Shown piece after piece: positions 32,866 through 41,151 of a stretch of 64,000 bases of DNA. Made by a program: the position numbers and the translations under genes. Position 1 is the first letter of the stretch, and every line of letters begins with the position of its first letter. Source of the stretch: Saccharopolyspora_C sp040643635 (lineage in GTDB: Bacteria > Actinomycetota > Actinomycetes > Mycobacteriales > Pseudonocardiaceae); the NCBI RefSeq assembly GCF_040643635.1, contig NZ_JBEYUS010000016.1, forward strand, positions 1 through 64,000. Direction: 5' to 3'. The notes below the pieces were generated by a model that did not search any database, was not told where the DNA came from, and worked only from the letters and a program-made list of their open reading frames with translations.

Positions 32866-33765
32866 ATGGCCCACGACAAGGTCACCATGGAACTGCTGTC
32901 GCTGGTGTTCTCGCTGCCGCAGCTGGTCGCCGCCGACGAGGGCTACTACGCCGAGGAAGGCCTGGAGGTCGAGTTCGTCCCCAAGGGCTACGCGGGCGCC
33001 GGCGTCGGCTTCCTGGAGGACCACCAGCTGCTCAGCGCGTTCGGCAGCACCAAATCCCACTTCGAGAGCGGCGAGGCCACCCTGTACCGCGCCTGCGAGT
33101 GGGGCCAGATCCGGCGGTCCGTCGACACCCAGGTCGGCGGGCGGGTGGTGAGCAAGCGCGCCGCAGTGCTCAGCCAAGGCCTGTACGTGCACCCGGACTC
33201 GCCCGCCGTGCACCCGCAGGACTTGGCGCGCGAAGCGGTCGGCGTGAACTTCCACCACGGGTCGCACTACCTCGCCCTGCAGACGTTGGAAGGGTTCCTG
33301 CCGCGCGAGGAGATCAAGGTGGTGCACGTCGGCGGGCCGCAGCAGCGCTTCGAGGCGCTGCGGGACCGGGAGATCGCGGCCGTCGCGCTGATGGAACCGT
33401 GGATCTCGGTCGCCGAGAAGCAGGGGTACCGGCTGCTCGCCGAGGCGTACTACGCCGGTTCGGAGATCGCGAGCCCCGACCTGCCCACCAGCACCTACGA
33501 GGCGATCAACCGCGCGGTGGTGAAGGCGGTGCACAAGCTCAACGAGGACCCGCGGCCCTACCTGCACCACCTCATCGGCGAGGTCCCGCCGGAGATCGAA
33601 CGGCTCTCCGCCGCGGACTTCCGGCTGGACCGGCTGCGCTTCGTGGAACCGCGCCCCTACCCACAGGCGGAGTTCCAGCGCACCTACGACTGGATGGTGA
33701 GCTGGGGGTTGGTGCAGGAGGACTCCGGATACGGCAAGGTGGTCGAGAACCTCGTCCGGATCTGA
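32866..33765 (+). CDS. Cytosolic substrate-binding-protein-fold protein B (CEWG paralogue)
   Basis: A 299-residue paralogue of the protein at 29182, again without any export signal: MAHDKVTMELLSLVFSLPQL leads straight into the fold, where the first strand and EGYYAEEGLEVEFVP are typical of NMT1-like proteins. Shared motifs are YRACEWG (Cys77), GVNFHHGSHYLALQTLEG (His134), ALMEPWIS, YLHHLIGEV and YDWMVSWGL. ATG 32866 follows GAGGAGGAGG. The retained Cys/His set across two divergent copies argues for catalysis or specific ligand chemistry. By analogy with DszB (Cys nucleophile, desulfination) it could release sulfite, but this is a hypothesis. Confidence 0.7.
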   Translation: MAHDKVTMELLSLVFSLPQLVAADEGYYAEEGLEVEFVPKGYAGAGVGFLEDHQLLSAFGSTKSHFESGEATLYRACEWGQIRRSVDTQVGGRVVSKRAAVLSQGLYVHPDSPAVHPQDLAREAVGVNFHHGSHYLALQTLEGFLPREEIKVVHVGGPQQRFEALRDREIAAVALMEPWISVAEKQGYRLLAEAYYAGSEIASPDLPTSTYEAINRAVVKAVHKLNEDPRPYLHHLIGEVPPEIERLSAADFRLDRLRFVEPRPYPQAEFQRTYDWMVSWGLVQEDSGYGKVVENLVRI

Positions 33766-33815
33766 ACCGGCGGGACGGCGGACGGCACCGGCCGGTCCGG
33801 TGGGAGGTGCCGAGC

Positions 33816-34964
33816 ATGTCGAGCCGCGGACCTCGGGTGTGGCCGCTGTACGCGGGCGGGGTCCTCGGTCCCTACGGCAGCACGATGATCACGCCGATGG
33901 TGCACGAGGTCGCCGTCGGGCTGGACAGCTCGGTGACGGTCGCCGCGGCCTCCGTCACCGTCTACATGGTGCCGTTCGCGGCGCTGCTGCTGGTGTCCGG
34001 GACCCTCGCCGAGCGCTGGGGCCGCGGGCGGGTGGTGCGCGCCTCGCTGGTGGTGTTCGGGCTGGTGTCGGTGCTGTGCGCGGTCGCGCCGACGATGGAG
34101 GTGTTCCTGCTCGGGCGGGCCGTGCAGGGCGCGGCGAACGCGTTCATCACGCCGCTGCTGGTGGCCTCGATCATCGACTCGGTGCCGGAGGAGCGGCGCG
34201 GGCGCGCGCTCGGGTGGTTCGCGGCGATGCAGGCCGCGGGGCAGGGGTTCAGCCCGCTGCTCACCGGGGTGGCGGCGGCCTGGCACTGGCGGCTCGCATT
34301 CGCCTTCCCCGCGCTGCTGGCGGGGGTGCTGGTGCTGCTGCCGCCGGACGCGGCCGCCTCGGCGCGCCGGGCCACCGGTGCGGTGTCCTGGCGGGTGCTG
34401 CTCAACCGCAGGCTGGGGCTGGCCGCGGCGCTGTCGTTCCTGAGCTACCTGGGGGCGATCGGGCTCACCGTGCTGGTGGTGCTGCGGGTCGCGGACGACT
34501 TCGGTTTCGGTCCGGTGCAACGAGGTCTGGTCAGCGCGGCGTTCGGTGCCGCCGGGGTGGCGGCGGCCGGGCCGCTGGGCCGGTGGGCGGAGCGCTCCGG
34601 GCCGCGGGGGCGGGGGATGGTGTTGAACGGGCTGCTCGCGGCCGGGTTGCTCGCCGCCGCGCTCGGCCCGGGGCCGCTGCCGGTCGTCGCGGGGGTGCTG
34701 GCGGCGGGTGCCGCGGTCACCGGCATCCGCACCATCGTCAACGAGCTCGCCGCGACGAGCGCCCCGTCGAACCGGGGTGGGGCGGCGTCGCTGGCGCTGG
34801 CGGCGCAGTTCTTCGGCGGGGCGCTGGCGCCGGTGCTGTGGGTGCCGCTCTACGACCTGGACGCGCGCTGGGGTTTCGCCGCCACCTGCACCGCCCCGCT
34901 GGCCGCGCTCCTGGTGCTGCTGACCGCGACCTCGCTCCGTCGAGTCCCCGGACCACTCAGGTGA
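33816..34964 (+). CDS. MFS transporter
   Basis: A 382-residue major facilitator with about 12 helices. The loop 2-3 motif is LAERWGRGRVVRASLV and helix 4-5 shows GRAVQGAANAFITPLLVASI with SVPEERRGRALGWFAAMQA, the drug-efflux-like style. ATG 33816 is preceded by GGGAGG. It is the last gene of the plus-strand organosulfur operon and could export the desulfurised skeleton or a toxic product; an unrelated efflux role is possible. Its TGA stop lies inside the left arm of the hairpin at 34959. Confidence 0.85.
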   Translation: MSSRGPRVWPLYAGGVLGPYGSTMITPMVHEVAVGLDSSVTVAAASVTVYMVPFAALLLVSGTLAERWGRGRVVRASLVVFGLVSVLCAVAPTMEVFLLGRAVQGAANAFITPLLVASIIDSVPEERRGRALGWFAAMQAAGQGFSPLLTGVAAAWHWRLAFAFPALLAGVLVLLPPDAAASARRATGAVSWRVLLNRRLGLAAALSFLSYLGAIGLTVLVVLRVADDFGFGPVQRGLVSAAFGAAGVAAAGPLGRWAERSGPRGRGMVLNGLLAAGLLAAALGPGPLPVVAGVLAAGAAVTGIRTIVNELAATSAPSNRGGAASLALAAQFFGGALAPVLWVPLYDLDARWGFAATCTAPLAALLVLLTATSLRRVPGPLR

Positions 34965-35009
34965 ATGGCCCATTCGCCCATCGTGACCGGGCCGATGGGC
35001 CATTCACCT
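34959..35009. terminator. Hairpin between convergent genes, related to the 64-bp repeat
   Basis: AGGTGAATGGCCCATTCG (34959-34976) pairs with CGATGGGCCATTCACCT (34993-35009). It contains the stop codon of the MFS gene and ends six bases before the stop of the convergent monooxygenase. Its arms are variants of the repeat at 5554-5805. Confidence 0.75.
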
Positions 35010-35015
35010 GGTGGA

Positions 35016-36380
35016 TCAGCCGGCGGTGCCGGGTTCGCCGAAGCGGGACGCCGGTGCGAGGCCGAGGTTGTCCCGCAGCGTCGTACCGGTGTACTCGGTG
35101 CGGAACACGCCGCGGTCCTGCAGCAGCGGGACCACCCGGTCCACCACCTCGTCGAGGCCGGACGGGCTCACGTGCGAGCCGAGGATGAACCCGTCCACCG
35201 CCCCCTCCCGCACGTACCGGTCGATCTCGGCGGCCACCGAGGACGGGGTGCCGACGAAGACGTTGCGGTCGAACACCTTCGTCACCACCTGCCGCAACGT
35301 GAGCCCCTCGCGGCGGCCCAGCTCCCGCCAGGCCTCGGCGGTGGCGTGCGCGTCCTGCGTCAACGGCGCCCGGCCCTTGATCCACTTGGGGGCCTCGGGC
35401 GTCGGCTCCAGGTCCGGCACCGGCCCGTCCGGGTCCACATCGGACAGATCCCGGTTCCACACCGTCTCGGCCAGCACGATCGAGGTGAACGGGTCCATCT
35501 GGCGGCTGCGGATGTCGGCGTGCCGGTCGCGGGCGTCGGCCTCGGTGTCACCGAGGATGATCGCGGCCGACGGCAGGATCTTCACCTCGTCCGGGTCCCG
35601 CCCCGCCTTGCGCACCCGCGCCTTCACGTCGGTGTAGAACGCACGTGCCTCGTCGAACCGCTGGTATCGGGAGAAGATCGCATCCGAGTTCGCCGCCGCG
35701 AAGTCCCGCCCCGCAGGCGATTCCCCGGCCTGCAGCACCACCGGATGACCCTGCGGCGACCGCGGCGTGGCGAACCGCCCGGCGATGTCGAACTGCTCGC
35801 CGCGGAACGCGAAGTCGCCGACGTGCTCGTCGCGCAGGAACCGGCCGGTCGCCCGGTCGGCCACCACCGCGTCCGAGCCCCACGAGTCCCACAGCCGCCG
35901 CGTCGCCGCCAGCGTCTCCCCGGCCCGCTCGTAGCGCTGCGCGGGGTGCAGGAACCCGCCGCGGCGGAAGTTCTCCCCGGTGGGCGCGTCGAAGCTGGTC
36001 ACCACGTTCCACGCCGCCCGCCCGCCGGAGAGCAGGTCGAGGGTGGCGAACTTGCGGGCCAGCTCGTACGGCTCGTTGAACGTCGAGTTGATCGTCCCGG
36101 CGAGCCCCACGTGCTCGGTGACCGCGGCCAGCGAGGCCAGCACGGTGAACGTGTCCGGGCGCCCCACCACGTCCTGGTCGAAGATCGCCTCGCCGCGGGT
36201 GCGCAGCCGCAGCCCTTCGGCGAGGAACAGCAGGTCCAGCTTGCCGCGCTCGGCGGTGCGCGCCCAGTGCTCGAAGGACGCGAAGTCGATGTGGCTGCCC
36301 GAGGCCGGGTCGCTCCACACGGTGTCGTGGTTGACGCCGGGGAAGTAGGCGCCGAGGACCACCTGCTTGGCCGCGCTCAT
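35016..36380 (-). CDS. LLM class flavin-dependent monooxygenase (DszA/NtaA-like)
   Basis: A 454-residue full-length family member. It opens QVVLGAYFPGVNHDTVWSDP and has GKLDLLFLAEGLRLRTRGEA, ATLDLLSGGRAAWNVVTSFD, RSPQGHPVVLQAGESPAGRD and the C-terminal LLQDRGVFRTEYTGTTLRDN. That ending is the characteristic tail of the DszA/NtaA/SnaA group. FMNH2 from a separate reductase is required in this family. ATG 36380 overlaps the upstream paralogue's stop (ATGA). Together with the 36377 gene and its leader peptide it forms a two-gene sulfur-regulated operon convergent with the transporter operon. Confidence 0.92.
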   Translation of the reverse strand: MSAAKQVVLGAYFPGVNHDTVWSDPASGSHIDFASFEHWARTAERGKLDLLFLAEGLRLRTRGEAIFDQDVVGRPDTFTVLASLAAVTEHVGLAGTINSTFNEPYELARKFATLDLLSGGRAAWNVVTSFDAPTGENFRRGGFLHPAQRYERAGETLAATRRLWDSWGSDAVVADRATGRFLRDEHVGDFAFRGEQFDIAGRFATPRSPQGHPVVLQAGESPAGRDFAAANSDAIFSRYQRFDEARAFYTDVKARVRKAGRDPDEVKILPSAAIILGDTEADARDRHADIRSRQMDPFTSIVLAETVWNRDLSDVDPDGPVPDLEPTPEAPKWIKGRAPLTQDAHATAEAWRELGRREGLTLRQVVTKVFDRNVFVGTPSSVAAEIDRYVREGAVDGFILGSHVSPSGLDEVVDRVVPLLQDRGVFRTEYTGTTLRDNLGLAPASRFGEPGTAG

Positions 36381-37609
36381 CGGGCCACCTCCGCGGTGTT
36401 CGCGTACCTGCTGGCCGGGCGCGCCAGCCCGAAGCGCTCGCGCAGGCTGACGGTGTCGTACTCGGTGCGGAACGCGCCGCGCCGCTGCAGCTCGGGCACC
36501 AGCCCGTCGGCGAGCGCGTCGAGATCGGTGGGCAGCGCCGCGGGCCGCAGCCGGAACCCGTCGAGCTCCGGCGACGCCGCCCGCCACTCCTGCAGCACGT
36601 CGGCCAGCTCCGCAGGGGAACCGGTGACGATCGCGGCATCGGAGCGCAGCGGCGCACCGGCCAGCTCGTCGAGCGGCCGCACCCGGTCCCGCGCGGCGGC
36701 CGCGTCCGCGTCCACCGCGACGACCAGTTCGGCGAGGACGCGCAGCGGAGCGCCGGTGCGGCCCACGGCCCGTTCGGCCGCGCGCACCTCGGCGACTATC
36801 CGCGGCACGTCGCTCGCCTGCTGCGGCGTCACGAGCACCACGTCCGCCGAGCGGGCCGCCAGCTCGTAGGCGGTCCGGCCGTGCGCCAGCACCACCACCA
36901 GCGGCTGGCCCTGCGGCGGGCGCGGCACGATCCCGGGACCGCGGACCGAGAAGAACCGGCCGCTGAAGTCGACGTGGTGCAGCTTGTCCCGGTCCAGGAA
37001 ACGGCCGGTGGCGGCGTCCCGGATCTCGGTGTCGTCCTCCCAGCTGTCCCACAACCGGCGGACCACCTCGACGGCATCCGCGGCCTCCTCGAACAGGTCG
37101 GCCACCGCGGCGTCGACCTCCGGGGTGCCGAGGAGCTCGCGGCGGATCTCGGGCAGGGCGCGCCGCCCGAAGTGCGCGGCCTCGTCGGAGCGCACCGAGG
37201 TCTGCACCCGCCAGCCCGCGCGGCCCAGGCTGTCGTGGTCCAGCGTTGCGAGCGCCGAGGCGAGGTGGAACGGCTCGGTGTGCGTCGTGGTGACCGTCGG
37301 CACCAGGCCGATCCTGCTGGTCAGCGGCGCGACGAACGCGGCGATCAGCTCCGCGTCGAGCCTGCCGCGCACCCGGTCGGTGCGGCGGTCGGTGGTGCTG
37401 AGGTGGTCGTCGGACTGCAGGCCCAGTGCGTCTTCGATCGTCGCGAAGTCGAACAGGCCCCGTTCGGCGGCGCGGACCAGCGCCGTCCAGTAGCCGGGGG
37501 TGAACAGCGCTTGTGGCGTGGCCTGCGGATCGCGCCACGCGGCGGGATGCCACCCGGCGCCGTCGAGCGCGACGGCCAGGTGCAGCGGGTGCTCGGGATG
37601 TGCGGACAT
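36377..37609 (-). CDS. LLM class flavin-dependent oxidoreductase
   Basis: A 410-residue, more divergent LLM family protein. HLAVALDGAGWHPAAWRDPQ at the start, RGLFDFATIEDALG, ATLDHDSLGRAGWRVQTS, RPPQGQPLVVVLAHGRTAYE and QRRGAFRTEYDTVSLRERFG at the end show the same fold as its three neighbours. The GGRA barrel motif is altered to LGRA. It is the first gene of the operon after the leader peptide at 37661-37750. AGGAGG lies about 12 bases before the ATG. A role beside the downstream enzyme, for example on a different organosulfur compound, is inferred from co-transcription. Confidence 0.87.
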   Translation of the reverse strand: MSAHPEHPLHLAVALDGAGWHPAAWRDPQATPQALFTPGYWTALVRAAERGLFDFATIEDALGLQSDDHLSTTDRRTDRVRGRLDAELIAAFVAPLTSRIGLVPTVTTTHTEPFHLASALATLDHDSLGRAGWRVQTSVRSDEAAHFGRRALPEIRRELLGTPEVDAAVADLFEEAADAVEVVRRLWDSWEDDTEIRDAATGRFLDRDKLHHVDFSGRFFSVRGPGIVPRPPQGQPLVVVLAHGRTAYELAARSADVVLVTPQQASDVPRIVAEVRAAERAVGRTGAPLRVLAELVVAVDADAAAARDRVRPLDELAGAPLRSDAAIVTGSPAELADVLQEWRAASPELDGFRLRPAALPTDLDALADGLVPELQRRGAFRTEYDTVSLRERFGLARPASRYANTAEVAR

Positions 37610-37660
37610 GCGGGGGCGGACCTCCTGCGGAGGGAGCGGAACCGGACGCGAGCGAGCTGC

Positions 37661-37750
37661 TCAGCGACAGGCCGCGCTGGCGATGCGCAGCAGGTCCACG
37701 TGCCGTCGGCGGGCGCCCCGGAAACCGGGGCCGCGCACGGTGTCCCGCAT
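37661..37750 (-). CDS. Cysteine-type leader peptide (29 aa)
   Basis: A 29-codon ORF with ATG 37750 behind GAGGGAGGAA, located 51 bp upstream of the LLM oxidoreductase gene on the same strand. The peptide ends ARRRHVDLLRIASAACR, an excellent match to the actinobacterial putative leader peptide family, which has RRHVDL and a terminal Cys. It suggests cysteine-dependent attenuation of the two monooxygenase genes. Confidence 0.8.
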   Translation of the reverse strand: MRDTVRGPGFRGARRRHVDLLRIASAACR

Positions 37751-37882
37751 CGGTTCCTCCCTCGCCGGGCGGTGGCGAGCCGGGTTTCCCGCTCGCCGCA
37801 CCGAGAACTCTACGTTCGCCGCGCCCCACCGCGCCGCTGCGGCCACGATGCGGGACGCCGCTGGTGGCGGGCCCGGAAACGC

Positions 37883-37921
37883 GGAACGGCCCGCGGCCGG
37901 TGGTGCGCCGCGAGCCGTTCC
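37883..37921 (-). terminator. Terminator of the APC permease gene
   Basis: GGAACGGCCCGCGG (37883-37896) pairs with CCGCGAGCCGTTCC (37908-37921) with one mismatch, starting 32 bp after the permease stop. It also separates that gene from the leader peptide region. Confidence 0.7.
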
Positions 37922-37952
37922 GGTGCGGCGGTCGGGCCGCCGCGGTGTCCGG

Positions 37953-39563
37953 TCAGTCGGTGATCTCCCGCTCGTCCGCGTCCGAGTTCGCCAGGTGCCG
38001 CTCACCGGAGCGGGCGCCCCAGAAGTAGATCAGCAGCGCGCCGACGGCGACCAGCGCGCTGTCCAGCGGCGCCGGAATCAGCTCGGTGCCGCCGAAACCG
38101 CCCAGCGCCGAGATCGCGAACAGCACCACCAGGTAGGTGATCAGCCACGCGCTCTGCCGCAGCTGCGCGAGGAACGCCCCGCGGTACTTGGTGATCAGCG
38201 CGAACAGCGGCACCGCGAGCAGCGCCAGCGGCAGCACCACGCTCAGCTTGTCCCACTTCGACCAGTAGATGATCTCGGCGGACACCACGAAGCTCAGTGG
38301 GGTGAGCCAGCGCATCCCCGGCACCCAGCCGGACACCGCGTCCGGGCGGGCCCGCCGGAACGCCGCCGCCGACACGGCCGCCACCGAGTAGTTCAGCAGG
38401 AACAGGTTGCCCGCCACGCCGATGATGTCCTGCCAGCCGTCGAACGGGGCGAGCAGGATCAGCGCCAGCGTGAAGTTCACCAGCAGCGCCGCCCGCGGCA
38501 CGCCCGACCCGGCGTGCACCTCGGTGACCCGCTTCGGCAGCGCGCCGTTGCGCGCCATCGCGTAGGTGACGCGGCTGTTGCCCGCGATGCCGACCAGCAG
38601 CGCCCCGCCAGGGGAGACCACCGCGTCGGCGTAGAGCAGCGCGGCCAGCCAGCCCAGGTTCAGCAGCAGCGCGAGCTCGCCGAACGGGGAGCTGAAGTCG
38701 ATGCCGTGCCAGCCACCGGCCAGCGCGCTCTCCGGCACCGCGTACAGGAACGCCACCTGCAGGCCCAGGTACAGCAGCACCGCCAGCCCGATCGCGGTGA
38801 GCACCGCGCGCGGGATGTCGCGGCGCGGATCGCGGGCCTCGGCGGCCAGATCGATCGTCGGGGCGAAACCGTTGATGGTGTAGATGATCCCGGCGGTGGC
38901 GACCGCGCTCAGCGCCGCCGTCCAGCCGTACGGGGCGAACCCGCCGCCCGCGGCCACCGGGTCGCCGCCCTGGGAGAACCCGGAGGCCAGCAGCGCGACC
39001 AGCGTGATCACCGGAACGCCGAACTTGATGGCGGTGAGCGCGAAGTTGACCCGCGCGAACAGCCGCACGCCGAACCAGTTCAACAGCATCACCAGCGCCA
39101 GCAGCGCGGCGGAGAGCACCAGGCCGGGCGCGGTCAGCGCGTCGTCCTCGTAGAGCCACGGCAGGTAGTGGCTGGCGTACTGGGTGATGGCGGAGGCCTC
39201 GGCCGCGGTGGCGCTGCTGGTGGCCAGCAGCACCGACCAGCCGACGATCCCCGCGGTCAGCGGGCCGTTGGACAGGAACGGCCAGCGCACGATGCCACCG
39301 GCGACCGGGCGGCTCGCACCCAGTTCGATGAGCACCAGCGCGATGAGGGTGAACGCGGCGCCGCCGACCACCCAGGACAGCAGCGAGGCGGGGCCGGCGG
39401 CCTGCGCGGCGTACTGGGCGCCGAACAGCCAGCCGGAGCCCATGATGCCGCTGAACCCGATCGCGGTCAGGCTCCAGAAGCCGAGCTCCTTGCGCAGGCG
39501 GGGGGAGTGCGCCGAACCGTCCGATGTGGACGTCGTGTCGGCGGGTGGTGCTGGGCTGTTCAT
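37953..39563 (-). CDS. APC family amino acid/polyamine permease
   Basis: A 536-residue permease with about 12-14 helices. The first-helix signature is LTAIGFSGIMGSGWLFGAQY, matching the glycine-rich substrate-binding break of APC transporters, and FAPTIDLAAEARDPRRDIPR is the conserved cytoplasmic loop after helix 6. Members take up amino acids, polyamines or related organic cations; the substrate is not defined. It appears monocistronic, with a good terminator. The 281-bp gap upstream contains a GATCACGCACTTGATC near-palindrome and a CCAC-ATC-GTGG site but no gene. Confidence 0.88.
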   Translation of the reverse strand: MNSPAPPADTTSTSDGSAHSPRLRKELGFWSLTAIGFSGIMGSGWLFGAQYAAQAAGPASLLSWVVGGAAFTLIALVLIELGASRPVAGGIVRWPFLSNGPLTAGIVGWSVLLATSSATAAEASAITQYASHYLPWLYEDDALTAPGLVLSAALLALVMLLNWFGVRLFARVNFALTAIKFGVPVITLVALLASGFSQGGDPVAAGGGFAPYGWTAALSAVATAGIIYTINGFAPTIDLAAEARDPRRDIPRAVLTAIGLAVLLYLGLQVAFLYAVPESALAGGWHGIDFSSPFGELALLLNLGWLAALLYADAVVSPGGALLVGIAGNSRVTYAMARNGALPKRVTEVHAGSGVPRAALLVNFTLALILLAPFDGWQDIIGVAGNLFLLNYSVAAVSAAAFRRARPDAVSGWVPGMRWLTPLSFVVSAEIIYWSKWDKLSVVLPLALLAVPLFALITKYRGAFLAQLRQSAWLITYLVVLFAISALGGFGGTELIPAPLDSALVAVGALLIYFWGARSGERHLANSDADEREITD

Positions 39564-39844
39564 GGTGGTTCTCGGCTTCCCGGGGTCAACGGCGGACGCG
39601 CGCGGGCACCCGAGGTGCGGGGCGCGTCACGGGGAGAATCGGTCCGCGGCGGCGATGTCCGCGGGACCCGAGCACTTCCTGATCAAGTGCGTGATCGTTT
39701 GTACCCGAGCGGGCGGGACCCCGCAAAACCCGCCCGGAGCCCCGGAAAGCGCTGCCGACGGCACTTCGCGGGCGTACCACATCGTGGGAAGGTTCGTTCC
39801 AGGTTCGGCGCGGAACCGGCCGCGAACCGGGCGAAGCGGACGGG

Positions 39845-40609
39845 TCAGGCCGCGGTGACCGCCGGGAGTTCGGGGTGGACGGTGACCCGCAGGTCGCCGC
39901 GACCGATCTCCAGCACCTGGCGGTACGGCAGCAGCGTCCAGTCCACCTCCGCGGACGGCATCCCACTCGAACCGACCGCGACCCGGTCCGCCGTGGCGTG
40001 GTAGCGCAGCCGGAAGAAGTCCGGCCCGCGGCGCTTGCTCACCTCGGACTCCGGGTCCTCCTCGGAGTACGCGTACAGCGCGTCCTCGGTCAGCAGCAGG
40101 CAGTTCAAGCTGGCGAATTCGGTGGCACGAGCCCGGATCCGCGCGGCCGCCAGCGAGATCGCGGTGGCCGGGTCGTGCTCGCGCAGCAGCGCGCGCAGCA
40201 GCAGGAAGTAGCGCTCCGAGTCGGTGTTGCCCGCCGCGGTGGCCAGCAGCTCACCCGGGATCACCGCGTCCAGCGCATCCCTGGGAGCGAAGAAACCGTT
40301 GTGCGCGAAGGCGATTCCCGGCGCGATGAACGGGTGCGTGTTCTGCGGCGCCACCGGCGAACCGGAGCTGGCGAGCCGGATGTGCAGCAGCCCCGAGTCC
40401 AGCTCGGTGCGGGTCGCCGCCTCGAACCGGGCCGAGTCGTGCGCCGCCGCGACGTCGCGCACCACCGCCGCCTCCGTCCCGGACCAGGACGCGATTCCCC
40501 AGCCGTCCGCGTGTTCCCGCGACAACTCCAGGAATTCAGGGATTTCCTCCGCCAGCAGGTCGCCGAGCGTCGCGGGTTCGCGGGCGACGACACCGAGCAA
40601 ACGGCACAT
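39845..40609 (-). CDS. Class II glutamine amidotransferase (YafJ/EgtC-like)
   Basis: A 254-residue N-terminal-nucleophile amidotransferase domain protein. The Met is followed by the nucleophile Cys2 in MCRLLGVVA. HADGWGIASW supplies the glutamine-binding region, NTHPFIAPGIAFAHNGFF carries the conserved Asn-Gly of the oxyanion hole, and GNTDSERYF is typical of the YafJ/EgtC branch. GGGAG precedes ATG 40609. EgtC hydrolyses a gamma-glutamyl intermediate in ergothioneine synthesis, but no egtA, egtB, egtD or egtE neighbour is visible, so only the family level is assigned. Confidence 0.88.
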   Translation of the reverse strand: MCRLLGVVAREPATLGDLLAEEIPEFLELSREHADGWGIASWSGTEAAVVRDVAAAHDSARFEAATRTELDSGLLHIRLASSGSPVAPQNTHPFIAPGIAFAHNGFFAPRDALDAVIPGELLATAAGNTDSERYFLLLRALLREHDPATAISLAAARIRARATEFASLNCLLLTEDALYAYSEEDPESEVSKRRGPDFFRLRYHATADRVAVGSSGMPSAEVDWTLLPYRQVLEIGRGDLRVTVHPELPAVTAA

Positions 40610-40977
40610 GGCTACTCCCTGGGAGCGGGGCGGTCGGGGACGGCGTCGGGAAATCCCTCACCGGGAATCCCGTCACCTGGGAGCAAAACTACGCCATCCG
40701 CCGATCACCGGTCGCCGTGCGGTGCGCCGCACCCGAGGACGTGAGCGTGCTCACGCCGCCGGATTCCGGGTGCCGGTGCCGGGACCACCGGGACTCCGCC
40801 GCGGTCGCACCGGCCACCGCGCGGCGTCCCTGGGCACGCCCGCTCCTGCGGGACGCCGTTCGGCGGGTTTCGGCGTGCCGACGGGACGAATCCGGTGCGC
40901 AGCGGCGGAAATCTCGCCGCAGGGGCGTTCCGATCATCGGTTGTGGCGACATCTCCGCAGGTGGCAGCCTCGTAGTC
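40610..40977. other. Gene-free stretch upstream of the riboswitch
   Basis: No credible coding region on either strand. It contains a perfect GTGAGC-GT-GCTCAC palindrome at 40741-40754, a possible operator, and should hold the promoters of the amidotransferase (-) and the exchanger (+). Confidence 0.5.
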
Positions 40978-41082
40978 GTTCCGAAGGGGAGTAGCCCGCA
41001 AGCCCGCTGTCGACATGCTGAGAACTCCGCGTTCTCCGGCGGCGGGGCCCGGCCGAAGCCGGGTGGGCGAGACCTTCGGCCA
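40978..41082 (+). ncRNA. yybP-ykoY (Mn2+-sensing) riboswitch
   Basis: The two conserved loop elements of this class are present: GAAGGGGAGTAGC (from 40983) and GGGCGAGACCTTCGGCC (ending 41081), joined by a CTGTCGACATGCTGAG junction. P1 is formed by CCGAAG (40981-40986) with CTTCGG (41074-41079). It lies about 70 bp before a CaCA cation exchanger, a gene type commonly linked to yybP-ykoY, which binds Mn2+ and turns on efflux genes. Confidence 0.85.
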
Positions 41083-41108
41083 GCCGTCGCACCGCCTGGC
41101 CGAGACCC

Positions 41109-41146
41109 CCTGGACGTCCCGGCGAGGCGCCACCGTCCAGGAAGGA
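41109..41146 (+). promoter_or_regulatory. RBS-adjacent hairpin, likely riboswitch expression platform
   Basis: CCTGGACG (41109-41116) pairs with CGTCCAGG (41134-41141), and the last two bases of the right arm are the start of the ribosome-binding site GGAAGGA (41140-41146) of the exchanger gene. This suggests translational control by the upstream riboswitch. The switching structure itself is not proven. Confidence 0.5.
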
Positions 41147-41151
41147 CCCCC

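Noticed and set aside
39845..40609. Ergothioneine cluster gene egtC
   Set aside because: The domain fits class II amidotransferases generally, but no egtA, egtB, egtD or egtE gene is next to it, so the specific name is not justified.
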